A stretch of 32,723 bases of DNA from Hyphomonadaceae bacterium TMED5 (GTDB lineage Bacteria; Pseudomonadota; Alphaproteobacteria; Caulobacterales; Hyphomonadaceae), in assembly GCA_002173095.1 (NCBI GenBank), contig NHBK01000003.1, positions 1 to 32,723 on the forward strand. The letters are read 5' to 3'. The notes beneath the pieces are model-generated. The model was given only the letters and a program-made list of their open reading frames with translations, had not been told where the DNA came from and ran no database searches. Below are positions 23,594 through 32,432 of this stretch, in pieces. A program made the position numbers and the translations under genes. The first letter of the stretch is position 1. Each line of letters opens with the position of its first letter.

Positions 23594-24292
23594 ATGAAAC
23601 GCATACTTGCCTCCGCTTTGATCTGCGCCGCGCCGCTCTCCATCCTCATCGCGCCGCCCGCTTCGGCCCAATGGACGGTGTATGACCCGGCCAATCACAT
23701 CCAGAACATCTACCAGGCCATCCGCTCGCTTCAGGAGGTCAACCAGCAGATCCAGCAGCTCACCCATGAAATCGAAATGCTGGAAAACATGGCGCGCGAT
23801 CTGGAAGCACTGCCGGATTCTATCGCTGACGACATCCTGCGCCGTATGCGCCGCATCGAGGAGCTGATGCGCGAGGCCGAAGGCATCGGCTACCGCGTCG
23901 AGGAAATCGAGCGCGAGTATGAAGAGGTGTACCCGGAAGACTATGGCGCCGAGCCGCCGCGTCAGGCCGTGCTCGTCGAAGAGGCCCGCGCCCGCTGGCG
24001 GCAATCGCGCACAGCTTACAGGGACAGCCTGACCGTCACGGCGCAGGTCGTCTCCACAGCGCGGGCTGACAGTGACAGCCTCGACCGGCTGATCGCGGAC
24101 AGCCAGTCCGCCGTCGGCAATCTCCAGGTCGCCCAGGCCGGCAACCAGATCGAAGCCCTGCAGACCGAGCAGCTCATGCAAATGGAAGCCATGATGGCGG
24201 CCCATTACCGCGCCGAGGCGCTGGAGCGGGCGCGCCAACTCGCCGAAGCCGAACGTGGCCGCGCACGCACCCGGGCCTTCCTCGGAGAATAG
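23594..24292 (+). CDS. trbJ: TrbJ (VirB5-like) periplasmic protein
   Basis: A 232-residue secreted protein. The signal peptide ends PPASA (cleavage after residue 25). WTVYDPANHIQNIYQAIRS is the typical TrbJ beginning, and the rest is Glu/Gln/Arg-rich and predicted coiled coil. VirB5-type proteins sit at the pilus tip and help mating contact. A trbK entry-exclusion gene often follows, but here trbL starts 7 bp later, so no trbK is present in the usual place. Confidence 0.9.
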   Translation: MKRILASALICAAPLSILIAPPASAQWTVYDPANHIQNIYQAIRSLQEVNQQIQQLTHEIEMLENMARDLEALPDSIADDILRRMRRIEELMREAEGIGYRVEEIEREYEEVYPEDYGAEPPRQAVLVEEARARWRQSRTAYRDSLTVTAQVVSTARADSDSLDRLIADSQSAVGNLQVAQAGNQIEALQTEQLMQMEAMMAAHYRAEALERARQLAEAERGRARTRAFLGE

Positions 24293-24298
24293 CGCGCC

Positions 24299-25615
24299 AT
24301 GGACGTGATCGACACCTTCCTTGCGACCTTCATAGCTTACATTGACAGCGGGTTCGGCCTGCTGGCGGGCGATGTCGCTTATTTGTCGACCACGCTCATC
24401 GCCATCGACATCACGCTGGCGGGCCTGTTCTGGGCGCTAAGCCAGAACACGGACGTCATCGCCGGGCTCCTGAAGAAGGTGCTCTATGTCGGCTTCTTCG
24501 CCTTCATCATCGGCAACTTCTCTCTCCTCGCCGGTATCGTCTTTGACAGTTTCGCCGAGCTTGGCGTGACCGCTGGCGGCGGGACGATGACTGCCGATGA
24601 TCTCCTGCGCCCCGGCTTCATTGCCAGTGTCGGTCTCGATGCCGGTCAGCCGCTGCTCGAAGAGATCAGCGACATGCTGGGGCCGATTTCGTTTTTTCAT
24701 AACTTCATCATGATCGCGGTCATGTTCGTGGCCTGGGCGATCATCATGGTCGCGTTCTTTGTGCTCGCCGTGCAGCTCTTCATCACGATCCTGGAGTTCA
24801 AGCTGACGACCCTGGCCGGGTTCGTGCTCGTGCCCTTCGCGCTCTGGAACAAGACGACGTTCCTCGCCGAACGTGTCCTCGGCAATGTCATCACCTCGGG
24901 CATCAAGCTCATGGTGCTCGCCGTTATTATCGGCATTGGCTCGACGCTCTTCTCGTCGGTGACCGATGCGTTCCGCACCGGCGATGATGTGACGCTGGCG
25001 CAGGTCATGGGCACGGTGCTGGCTGCGATTGTCTTCTTCTGGATGGGCATCTTTGCGCCCGGCATTGCGAGCGGGCTGATCACCGGCGCTCCGCAGCTCG
25101 GCGCAGGCTCAGCAGTGGGTGCTACAGCGGGCGTCGCTGCCGGGACCTATGTAGCGGGCATGGGCGGCCGCGCCGCTGTCGGCGCGGTCGCGGGCGGTGC
25201 TTCAAGCGCCGTCAAGGCCGGCGCCAGCATGGCAGGAGCGGCGCGCACCTCCTATACGCTGGGCTCTGTCGCCTCCGGCGCATCCGGCGCAGCGGGCGTC
25301 GCCGCCGGCCTTGCCGGTGTCGCGCGCGCAGGCGGGGACGCCATGCGCCGCGCTGCAAGCCGTCCTGCCCAGTCCATGCGCGAGGCCTACCAACGCGGCA
25401 GTCAGGGCGCCTGGCGCGCAACCGGCGGGTCTGAGACCGCATCCATGCAAAGCTCTGCCTCCGGATCATCCTCATCCCAGAGCCCCGGCTGGGCCCGCCG
25501 CATGCAGACCAGCCAGCGCATGGGACAGGCAGGCCAAATGGCCGCCCATTCGATCCGCGACGGCGATCGCGGCGCTTCGGGCGCGAACCCAACCCTCAAA
25601 GACAAGGACGATTAG
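24299..25615 (+). CDS. trbL: TrbL inner-membrane channel protein (VirB6 family)
   Basis: A 438-residue polytopic protein. Five to six hydrophobic segments lie between about residues 20 and 260. After that come an Ala/Gly-rich stretch (about 265-345) and a Ser/Gln-rich polar tail (about 375-438), usual for TrbL. The start follows trbJ by 6 bp. Its repetitive GC-rich tail creates long false frames in other phases. Confidence 0.9.
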   Translation: MDVIDTFLATFIAYIDSGFGLLAGDVAYLSTTLIAIDITLAGLFWALSQNTDVIAGLLKKVLYVGFFAFIIGNFSLLAGIVFDSFAELGVTAGGGTMTADDLLRPGFIASVGLDAGQPLLEEISDMLGPISFFHNFIMIAVMFVAWAIIMVAFFVLAVQLFITILEFKLTTLAGFVLVPFALWNKTTFLAERVLGNVITSGIKLMVLAVIIGIGSTLFSSVTDAFRTGDDVTLAQVMGTVLAAIVFFWMGIFAPGIASGLITGAPQLGAGSAVGATAGVAAGTYVAGMGGRAAVGAVAGGASSAVKAGASMAGAARTSYTLGSVASGASGAAGVAAGLAGVARAGGDAMRRAASRPAQSMREAYQRGSQGAWRATGGSETASMQSSASGSSSSQSPGWARRMQTSQRMGQAGQMAAHSIRDGDRGASGANPTLKDKDD

Positions 25616-25618
25616 ACG

Positions 25619-26311
25619 ATGGCTTTCAGGCGATCTTCCTCCAGCTATGGGCCAAGCCCGTTCCCTGAAACGCCTTACCAGAAGGCCGGACAGGTCTGGG
25701 ACGACCGTATCGGCTCCGCCCGCGTGCAGGCAAAGAACTGGCGGCTCATGGCGCTCGGCTGTCTCGGGCTCTGCTTCGTCACCTCCGGCGCGCTGGTCTG
25801 GCGGAGCATGCAATCGACCGTCACGCCTTATGTCGTGGAAGTCGATGAGACCGGCGCGGCCCGCGCCGTTTCGCCAGCGACGGAGCGCTACACCCCGACC
25901 GATGCGCAGATCGCGCATCACCTCGCCAACTTCATCGAGCACGTGCGCGGCCTCAGCGTCGATCCGGTCGTCGTGCGCGAAAACTGGCTGCGCGCCTATG
26001 ACTTCGTCACTGACCGCGCCGCCACCACGCTCAATGAATACGCCTCGACCAATGATCCCTTCGCCGATGTCGGCAGAAAATCCCGCACGGTGGATGTCGT
26101 CAGCGTCGTGCGCGTCTCGGACGACAGTTTCCAGGCCCGCTGGATCGAGAAGACCTATGAGAATGGCGCGCTGGTTCGCGCCCAAAGGTTCACCGGCAAC
26201 TTCACCCTCATCACCCAACCGCCGACGGATGCGCAGACCCTGCGCGCCAATCCGCTCGGCCTTTATGTCCATGCCCTGAACTGGGGTCAGGACCTCGTTA
26301 CAGGAGAATGA
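25619..26311 (+). CDS. trbF: TrbF (VirB8 family) channel protein
   Basis: A 230-residue bitopic protein: a cytoplasmic start with NPF-like FPETPYQKAGQVWDDRIG, one membrane helix at about 42-61, then a periplasmic VirB8 domain (YVVEVDETGAARAV, NWLRAYDFVTDRA, SRTVDVVSVVRVSDDSFQ). It nucleates the core complex with TrbG and TrbI. The stop overlaps trbG by 4 bp. Confidence 0.95.
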   Translation: MAFRRSSSSYGPSPFPETPYQKAGQVWDDRIGSARVQAKNWRLMALGCLGLCFVTSGALVWRSMQSTVTPYVVEVDETGAARAVSPATERYTPTDAQIAHHLANFIEHVRGLSVDPVVVRENWLRAYDFVTDRAATTLNEYASTNDPFADVGRKSRTVDVVSVVRVSDDSFQARWIEKTYENGALVRAQRFTGNFTLITQPPTDAQTLRANPLGLYVHALNWGQDLVTGE

Positions 26312-27354
26312 TCCCCATGCTTCGTATCCTCACCGCCGCTTCTGCCATGGCGCTATTGTCAGCCTGCGCCACGACGGAACTCGACCCCATCGATGCCAGC
26401 GCCTTCGTCGCCGCGACGCCTGTCGAGGACCGCGCTGACTACCCTGTCGAGATTGTCGAAACCGCCGTGGCACTTCCGCTGCCCGGCCAGATGATGCCCA
26501 TCGGCACCCGCGTCACCACCAATCCCGATGGCAGCGTGACACGGACCTATACAAGGACCGTCAGCACGCCGTCGGTTTCACCGGCAGAAGCGATAAGACA
26601 AGGTCGCACCAGCGCCCTGATCGAACCTTCGGTCGACGGCTATGTGAACGCGATCCAGGTCTATCCCTATACCGAAGGCGCGCTTTACCGCCTCTATGCC
26701 AGCCCCGGCCAGGTGTCGGACATCGCCCTGCAGCCGGGCGAGGAACTCGTCTCGGTTTCGGCCGGTGACACGGTGCGCTGGGTGGTGGGGGACACGGTGT
26801 CCGGTTCGGGCGCGACGGCCCGCGCCCATGTGCTGGTCAAACCGATCAGCTCCGGCATCCGCACCAATCTGATGATCGCCACCGACCGGCGGACCTATCA
26901 TCTGGAGCTGGAGAGCACGGAGGGCGGCTATATGGCCGCGCTCTCCTGGCGCTATCCGGCTGATGAACTGGCAGGCCTCACCGCCCGCAATGAACGCGCC
27001 ATTGCAAGAGACGCTGGCAGCATTGAGCGCGGCCTGACGCTGGAAGGCCTGAACTTCGATTATCGGCTCTCCGGCGACAGCCCCGACTGGAAACCTGTGC
27101 GCGTCTTCGATGATGGCCGTCAGGTGTTCATCCAGATGCCCGAAGACATCGCCACCACAGACATGCCGCCGCTCTTTGTTCTGGGTGCGGACGGTGACGC
27201 GGAACTCGTCAACTACCGGGTGCGCGGCAATTATTATGTCGTGGACCGCCTGTTCCGTGCGGCGGAACTGCGGCTCGGCGAACGAAACCAGATGGTCGTC
27301 CGCATCTCCCGCAATGAGCGCCGTTCGCCTCTGGCTGGCCTGTTCGGGAACTGA
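26308..27354 (+). CDS. trbG: TrbG (VirB9 family) lipoprotein of the outer core
   Basis: A 348-residue protein. The signal has a lipobox, LSAC with Cys20, so it is probably a lipoprotein; this is unusual for plain VirB9 but common in TrbG. The VirB9/CagX domain covers the C-terminal two thirds (VYPYTEGALYRLYASPGQVSDI, then KPVRVFDDGRQVFIQMP and NYYVVDRLF). The ATG at 26308 overlaps trbF; an ATG three codons later is equally possible. Confidence 0.95.
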   Translation: MIPMLRILTAASAMALLSACATTELDPIDASAFVAATPVEDRADYPVEIVETAVALPLPGQMMPIGTRVTTNPDGSVTRTYTRTVSTPSVSPAEAIRQGRTSALIEPSVDGYVNAIQVYPYTEGALYRLYASPGQVSDIALQPGEELVSVSAGDTVRWVVGDTVSGSGATARAHVLVKPISSGIRTNLMIATDRRTYHLELESTEGGYMAALSWRYPADELAGLTARNERAIARDAGSIERGLTLEGLNFDYRLSGDSPDWKPVRVFDDGRQVFIQMPEDIATTDMPPLFVLGADGDAELVNYRVRGNYYVVDRLFRAAELRLGERNQMVVRISRNERRSPLAGLFGN

Positions 27355-28637
27355 TGCCCATGTCCGAGCCCATTCCCTTCGACGAGCATGCCGAACGGCT
27401 GAAGATCCGCTCCAGCCCGAAGCCGGTTACGCGGATCAACCGCAAGGTCCTGATGGTCGGCGCAGGCCTCGGCGTGCTTGGCCTGTTCGCCGCCATGAGA
27501 ATTGCATTGAAGCCACCAACCGCCGTCGATCCGGATGCAAGGCGCGAGCTCTACAACACCACGAACACACGCAAGCCCGAAGGCCTCTCCACCCTCCCGG
27601 CAAGCTATAGCGAGATTGCCCCGGTGGAAGACCGCATCGCGCGCCTTGGCCCGCCACTCTCCGGCGATCTCGGCGCGACCATGCTGCGGGCTGAACGCGA
27701 GCTTGGCATCGAACCCGAATATGTGACCCGCTTCGAGGACGATTTCCGCCCGAACCCGGCCGACGAGGCCGAACGCGCAAGGCGCATGCGCGAGGCCGCG
27801 CTTGCCGATGAAGCGGCCCGCGCGCCAGTCTTCTTCCGGCTCGACTCTCAGAGCGGTACCGCAAGCACCACCGACACCCGCTTCGCTTATCGCGACCCCG
27901 CGCTTGATCTTGGCTCTGAGCTGCTGGCGCTCGCCGCCCTGCCGCAGGGCGCGCCGTCAGCGTTCGGCCAGCCCGCCGATACCAATCTCCAGTCCCGTAA
28001 ACTGGCCTTCGCCAGGGAAGGCGCGGACAGCGACATCTACAACCCTCACAGCATCGAAGACCCGGCTTCGCCCTACCAGGTCATGGCGGGCACGCTGATC
28101 CCGGCAAGCCTCGTGACCGGGATCAATTCGGACCTGCCCGGCACGATCGTCGCGCAGGTCACCCAACCGGTCTATGACACCGTGACCGGGCAATACCTTC
28201 TCATCCCGCAGGGCTCGCGCCTTATCGGGCGGTATCAGTCGGAAGTCTCGTTCGGTCAGGACCGCGCGCTCGTGACCTGGGACCGGATCATCTTCCCGGA
28301 CGGGTCCTCCATCGTGATCTCGGCGCCGGGTGCTGACGCGCAGGGCTTTGCGGGGTTGTCCGACCGCACCGATCACCACTGGGACCGCGTGTTCCTCGCG
28401 GCAGGCCTCGCGACCATTCTCGGCGTCGGCGCCGAACTTGGCGCAGACGGAGACGGCGACCTGGAACGCGCCATCCGCCGCGGCACGACCGACACCGTCA
28501 ACCAGGCCGGTCAACGCGTCGTCGAGCGCAATCTTGGCATCCAGCCAACCATCCGCGTGCGCCCCGGCTGGCCGGTGCGCGTGGTCGTCACCCGCGATCT
28601 CATTCTCAGACCCCATCCCCAAGGAGCCACACGATGA
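27354..28637 (+). CDS. trbI: TrbI (VirB10 family) core-complex protein
   Basis: A 427-residue protein bridging both membranes. A short cytoplasmic start, a membrane helix near 32-52, a Pro/Ala-rich linker, and a conserved C-terminal VirB10 domain (YQVMAGTLIPASLVTGINSD, LIPQGSRLIGRYQ, FPDGSSIVI, RPGWPVRVVVTRDL). The start shares a base with the trbG stop (TGATG). The stop overlaps the next gene by 4 bp. Confidence 0.95.
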   Translation: MPMSEPIPFDEHAERLKIRSSPKPVTRINRKVLMVGAGLGVLGLFAAMRIALKPPTAVDPDARRELYNTTNTRKPEGLSTLPASYSEIAPVEDRIARLGPPLSGDLGATMLRAERELGIEPEYVTRFEDDFRPNPADEAERARRMREAALADEAARAPVFFRLDSQSGTASTTDTRFAYRDPALDLGSELLALAALPQGAPSAFGQPADTNLQSRKLAFAREGADSDIYNPHSIEDPASPYQVMAGTLIPASLVTGINSDLPGTIVAQVTQPVYDTVTGQYLLIPQGSRLIGRYQSEVSFGQDRALVTWDRIIFPDGSSIVISAPGADAQGFAGLSDRTDHHWDRVFLAAGLATILGVGAELGADGDGDLERAIRRGTTDTVNQAGQRVVERNLGIQPTIRVRPGWPVRVVVTRDLILRPHPQGATR

Positions 28638-28870
28638 CCCTTCGTCTCGGACAATTACCCGACCGCACCCCGGTGCGCATGAGCCTCTCGGTCGATCCCG
28701 AGCTCGCCAGCGCGCTCAGCGACTATGCCGAAATCTACCGCCAGACCTACGGCGCGGAGGAAAAGCCCGAAGCGCTGATCCCGGCCATGATCGAGAGCTT
28801 CCTGGCGTCCGACGCCGGGTTCAAGCGGGCGCGACGCGCCCTTCATTCAACCGCCAGCACGGAGACCTAA
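28634..28870 (+). CDS. DUF2274 family protein
   Basis: A 78-residue protein with LRLGQLPDRTPVRMSLSVDPEL and YAEIYRQTYGAEE, the core of DUF2274, a family found after trbI in many ICEs and plasmids. The start of the fold (PVRMSLSVDPELASALSDYA) recalls a ribbon-helix-helix protein, so it may be a DNA-binding regulator of the trb operon. It overlaps trbI by 4 bp. Function unproven. Confidence 0.85.
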   Translation: MTLRLGQLPDRTPVRMSLSVDPELASALSDYAEIYRQTYGAEEKPEALIPAMIESFLASDAGFKRARRALHSTASTET

Positions 28871-28874
28871 ACCC

Positions 28875-29189
28875 ATGGCACAGATCGGAACATTCACCCT
28901 GAAGGAAGGCAGCTATACCGGCACCATCCGCACCATGACCATCAATGTCAAAGCCCAGCTTGTTCCCAACAGTGACAAGGCCTCAGACGGTGCCCCCGAC
29001 TTCCGCCTCTATGCCGGCGGGGCCGAACTCGGCGCTGCCTGGCGTCAGGAAAGCAAGGATGGCGAAACGCCCTACCTCGCCGTCAAACTCGACGACCCGA
29101 GCTTTGCCAGCCCCATGCGCGCGGCCTTCTTCGAGAACGAGAAAGACGGCACCGGCGTGATGGTGTGGAACCGGGCGAAGACGGTGTAA
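28875..29189 (+). CDS. DUF736 family protein, second copy
   Basis: A 104-residue protein sharing the DUF736 pattern with 2898-3221: N-terminal IGTFTLKEGSYTGTIRTM, central PDFRLYAGGAELGAAW, C-terminal VMVWNRAK. The two copies differ clearly in sequence, so this is not a recent duplication. It follows DUF2274 by 4 bp and is probably co-transcribed with trb. Unknown function. Confidence 0.9.
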   Translation: MAQIGTFTLKEGSYTGTIRTMTINVKAQLVPNSDKASDGAPDFRLYAGGAELGAAWRQESKDGETPYLAVKLDDPSFASPMRAAFFENEKDGTGVMVWNRAKTV

Positions 29190-29201
29190 TCGGAGTGCGT
29201 C

Positions 29202-29552
29202 ATGTTGCATCGCGTAAAGGAGGGCGGGCGCACAGGGCTTAGGGATTTCGCGCGGGACCTGAACCCGCCGCCAAAGGCCCCTGCTCCGGTCACTTCAACC
29301 GATCCTGAACGGATCACGCCCGCCGACATCTTCAGGCGCCGAACCGTCAGGCGGCCGGAGCTTCGCAAGCTTGTGCCGCTCTCCGATACGACGATCTACG
29401 AACTCGAACAGAAGGGCGAATTTCCGCAGCGGTTCTACCTGACACCCCGATGCGTCGTCTGGCCCCTCGCCGAAGTGCTGGAGTGGATCGACGCCCAAAG
29501 GCGCAAGGGTCGCGAAGGCTGCGGACCGCATCCGGATTATCGAATGCGGTGA
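29202..29552 (+). CDS. AlpA-like regulator / possible excisionase
   Basis: A 116-residue protein. The C-terminal half (about 50-105) is an AlpA helix-turn-helix: RRPELRKLVPLSDTTIYELE, then GEFPQRFYLTPRCVVWPL and AEVLEWIDAQR. AlpA-fold proteins are recombination directionality factors for tyrosine integrases, such as RdfS in Mesorhizobium ICEs. The N-terminal 45 residues are polar and Pro-rich and the true start is uncertain. It is the last plus-strand gene in the trb region. Function as the excisionase is inference; the HTH protein at 2481-2717 is another candidate. Confidence 0.8.
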   Translation: MLHRVKEGGRTGLRDFARDLNPPPKAPAPVTSTDPERITPADIFRRRTVRRPELRKLVPLSDTTIYELEQKGEFPQRFYLTPRCVVWPLAEVLEWIDAQRRKGREGCGPHPDYRMR

Positions 29553-29776
29553 ACTGTCTCAAATATCCCTCATTGCGGACAATGCTGCGTTTCGTAGGCA
29601 GCGCGCCCGTTAGCAGACATCCAATCGTTAAGTCGTATTGACTGCGACACCGCCAAAGCATCTTCCGAGCCGCCCACCGCAGGATGAGTTGAACAAGCAG
29701 CTGACGAAGGCACAGTGCATCGCTTGGCCCCGTCTTGGACTAGAGGCCGCGAAAGATCAGCCACCGCCTCTTGCAG

Positions 29777-30952
29777 CTACGGGGTGAGGAGCTCCTGCAA
29801 CCCGCGATAAGCCGCCGCAAGCTGCTTCACCAGCGCGTCGTAGACATCAAAGAACGGCGCGGCGGCCGGGAGACCAAGGCGGCTCGTGATATCGTCCATC
29901 TTGTCCGACGCCGTCCCCGTAGATGTGAGATGCAGGTTTGCCACCCGGAGATCGTAGGTCACGAAGAGCGGCAGCATGAGATTCGAAATTGCGGAACTGC
30001 CGGGAAGCGTTTCAAGTAGTGTCTGCAGGCGCTTCAGGCCGCCAAGGCCTTTGGGATCGCCTCCGGCCGCGCTCAGCAACTTCCCGATGGCCTGTGTATC
30101 CAGAGATTCGACGTGGATCTTGTTGAGCGCGTCCGCCGCATGCTGTTGGTTCTTCACGCTGTCTGTGAGCGGCCTCGCAAAGTCGAGGGCGATCGCCACC
30201 ACTTCGGCTTCAAGGTGGGCGAGCGTCGCTCCAAAATGCATCCTGGCAGCTTCGAGGAAGTCCGTCCTTGCCGCGAGTAGGTCGTTTTCCGGTGTTGGAT
30301 CGGAAAATATGCAGTCGATCTGTCCATCGTAGAATTCGCTGCCGATGGAGTGATCCGATTCCACGTTTTCAGACAGCAGGTAATACTGTTCCGGCACGGG
30401 CAATGTCGCGATGTCGCCGAGCCACATCACGACGCGGCCATTTCGGTTGATGCCAAAGCTTATCTGGTTGTCTTCGTCCGTGGTGATCGTGCCGTACGTC
30501 CGAGACGCAAACGTCAGGCGATAGCCCGACGCCGTGTCGTATTTCAGCAAGACCCCTCTCTTGAAGAACACAAGTGTGAGAAAACCGTCCCCCTGCCCGC
30601 GAAGGCCAGGCAGGTATTCGTAGTCGTCCGCATCATACTGGAACGGCACGTCCGTGAAGGGGTAGCGGTCTTCAAGCTTCCTACGCGTTACGGTGACACC
30701 GGCGGATACCTTGGACACGCACTGCTCGTGCAGCCGGATGATCGAGATGCGCGATCGGTCCGGAAGATAGTCCTTCTCGCACGTAGAACACCGAAGTACG
30801 GGCAGCCCTTTGATGGCTATCCGCGCCCCTGACACAGTTTCGTCGAAGTCAGCATAAGCGAGATCGAGCCAACCGTCGCAGTCAGAGCACCTCAAGCGCT
30901 GCACGTGACCAGGCGGCGGGAAAATGTCTTTGATGTCCACGGTGCCCCCCAT
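29777..30952 (-). CDS. Zinc-ribbon protein with C-terminal HEPN-like R-x4-H motif; possible defence protein
   Basis: A 391-residue soluble protein I do not recognise by name. The N-terminus has two CxxC knuckles (CSDCDG, CSTCEKDYLP) that would form a zinc ribbon. The middle contains GRVVMWLGDIATLPVPEQYY and SENVESDHSIGSEFYDGQ. The C-terminal 120 residues look helical, and VTYDLRVANLHL holds Arg336-x4-His341, as in HEPN ribonucleases. AGGAAGG precedes the start, inside the end of the small frame before it. It lies two bases after that frame and is transcribed with the integrase. Cargo directly behind an integrase is often defence-related; function is inference. Confidence 0.75.
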   Translation of the reverse strand: MGGTVDIKDIFPPPGHVQRLRCSDCDGWLDLAYADFDETVSGARIAIKGLPVLRCSTCEKDYLPDRSRISIIRLHEQCVSKVSAGVTVTRRKLEDRYPFTDVPFQYDADDYEYLPGLRGQGDGFLTLVFFKRGVLLKYDTASGYRLTFASRTYGTITTDEDNQISFGINRNGRVVMWLGDIATLPVPEQYYLLSENVESDHSIGSEFYDGQIDCIFSDPTPENDLLAARTDFLEAARMHFGATLAHLEAEVVAIALDFARPLTDSVKNQQHAADALNKIHVESLDTQAIGKLLSAAGGDPKGLGGLKRLQTLLETLPGSSAISNLMLPLFVTYDLRVANLHLTSTGTASDKMDDITSRLGLPAAAPFFDVYDALVKQLAAAYRGLQELLTP

Positions 30953-30954
30953 AG

Positions 30955-31152
30955 TTACACCTTCCTACTTAGACCGATGTGTTGCAACATGGGATTGTCC
31001 ACGACATTCATCCAATCTGACCTGGGATCCACGATTGGCCGTTTGGCGCCATCAGCGCTGCTTCGCGCCGCAATCGCAAACGTCAGCTTTGGCCTACGCT
31101 TCATGCCGGTCGTAAAGACTCCTTCTGCGCCCGAACCGGAAGTGACGATCAC
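30955..31152 (-). CDS. Possible small protein between integrase and zinc-ribbon gene
   Basis: A 65-codon frame. A GTG at 31152 overlaps the integrase stop (GTGA), and the TAA is two bases before the next ATG, whose ribosome site lies in its last codons. An internal ATG (31104) would give 49 residues beginning MKRRPKLTFAIAARSS. No known domain. The end-to-end fit between two genes argues for translation coupling, but the frame is short and may be chance. Confidence 0.4.
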   Translation of the reverse strand: MIVTSGSGAEGVFTTGMKRRPKLTFAIAARSSADGAKRPIVDPRSDWMNVVDNPMLQHIGLSRKV

Positions 31153-32408
31153 CCCACCCTCGGATCAGCGGCGTAGACCGCCATGCTCTCCGGGATGATG
31201 TTCGGCTTGCGGCTTTCACCCGCAGCCCAGGCATCGATCATGTCGGCCCATTCCTGCATCATGTGGCGGCGCTGGTCTGCATATTCGGCCTTGTTGTAGA
31301 CCCCACGCGAAGAGCGCCGGTCTTCGTGCGCGAGGCTTTTTTCGATCCAGTCGCGATTGAAACCAAGCTCATTCAGGAGCGTCGAGCCCGTGCGCCGCAG
31401 GTCGTGGACGGTGAAAGGCTCCAGCGGAAGCTCCATCTCGCTTGCCAGCTTGTGGGCGCTGTCGGTGATCCGGTTGAAGGTCGCATTCGATATCGGGCGA
31501 AACGTGTCATAGCGCGACGGGAAGACGTATTTCGATCCGCCTGCGCAGGTTTTAAGCGCCACCAGAATATCGAGCGCCTGGTTCGACAGATAGACATTGT
31601 GGTCGAGGCCGGTCTTCATCCGCTTCTTCGGGATGGTCCAGACCGCATCCTGGAAACTGACTTCATCCCATGTCGCATGGGCGACCTCGGTCTTGCGCTT
31701 CATCGTCAGCAGGATGAATTTCACGCCGAGCTTCAGCGTCGGATTGGCGGTGATCTCTTCGAGCACGCGATAGAGGACCCGGATCTCCAGCGGCGTGAGC
31801 GAGCGGTCGCGGGGCCGGACACGCGCGATCGACCGGGGATCGACCTCCTCGGCGGGATTCTCGACACGGATGCCGTGCAAATTGGCGAAGGCGTAGATGA
31901 GCTTGATGAACTCGCGGGCGTGCAGCGCCGTTGAAGGCGCGCCCCGCTTCTTGATCTTGTCGCAGAGCTGACGGACGTCCTCGCTCGTCACTTCGCGCAA
32001 GGTGTAATTGCCCAGCGCCGGGATCAGGTCACGATCGACAATGTGACGACGCATGTCGCGGGTCGAGTCCGACATCTCGCTCTCAGCGAGCCAGCGCTGA
32101 GCAAGCTCCCCGAACGTCCCTTCGGATTTCGCTTTGGCCTTGGCCCGCTTCTTTTCCTTGGCGGGTGAGACACCCTCATCCACGAGCTTCTTCGCATCGA
32201 TCAGCTTCTCGCGCGCAGCCGCCAGCGTGATCCCGTACTTGCCATAACGCCCGATGGTCAGCGTCTCCCGGCGCCCGTTCACACGGTAATCGTAGCGGAA
32301 GGTCTTGGTGCCCGTCGGCGCGACGGACACATAGAGACCGTCCCGGTCTGCGACCTTGTAGGGTTTATCCTTTGATTTCAAAGACTTGATTGCAATATCG
32401 GTCAGCAT
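31149..32408 (-). CDS. int: Tyrosine-type site-specific integrase with N-terminal DUF4102 domain
   Basis: A 419-residue integrase of the P4-like class. DUF4102 arm-binding domain about residues 1-90 (LTDIAIKSLKSKDKPYKVAD, GLYVSVAPTGTKTFRY), core-binding domain about 98-190, catalytic domain about 200-380. The catalytic set is complete: Arg238, Lys265, His335-x2-Arg338, His361 and the nucleophile Tyr371. The start at 32408 is chosen because GGAAGGAGG lies 6 bases before it; an in-frame ATG at 32468 would read through an arm-site repeat. It lies next to guaA, its presumed target. Confidence 0.95.
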   Translation of the reverse strand: MLTDIAIKSLKSKDKPYKVADRDGLYVSVAPTGTKTFRYDYRVNGRRETLTIGRYGKYGITLAAAREKLIDAKKLVDEGVSPAKEKKRAKAKAKSEGTFGELAQRWLAESEMSDSTRDMRRHIVDRDLIPALGNYTLREVTSEDVRQLCDKIKKRGAPSTALHAREFIKLIYAFANLHGIRVENPAEEVDPRSIARVRPRDRSLTPLEIRVLYRVLEEITANPTLKLGVKFILLTMKRKTEVAHATWDEVSFQDAVWTIPKKRMKTGLDHNVYLSNQALDILVALKTCAGGSKYVFPSRYDTFRPISNATFNRITDSAHKLASEMELPLEPFTVHDLRRTGSTLLNELGFNRDWIEKSLAHEDRRSSRGVYNKAEYADQRRHMMQEWADMIDAWAAGESRKPNIIPESMAVYAADPRVG

Positions 32409-32432
32409 GTTGCGCCTCCTTCCCACCAATTT

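Noticed and set aside
25197-26279. 360-residue plus-strand frame
   Set aside because: Lies in another phase across trbL and trbF; Arg/Pro/Ala-rich, typical of a GC-driven shadow.
28330-28902. 190-residue plus-strand frame
   Set aside because: Out-of-phase shadow of trbI and DUF2274.
29553-29776. Gap between alpA and the zinc-ribbon gene
   Set aside because: Inspected for a terminator or small gene; nothing convincing seen.
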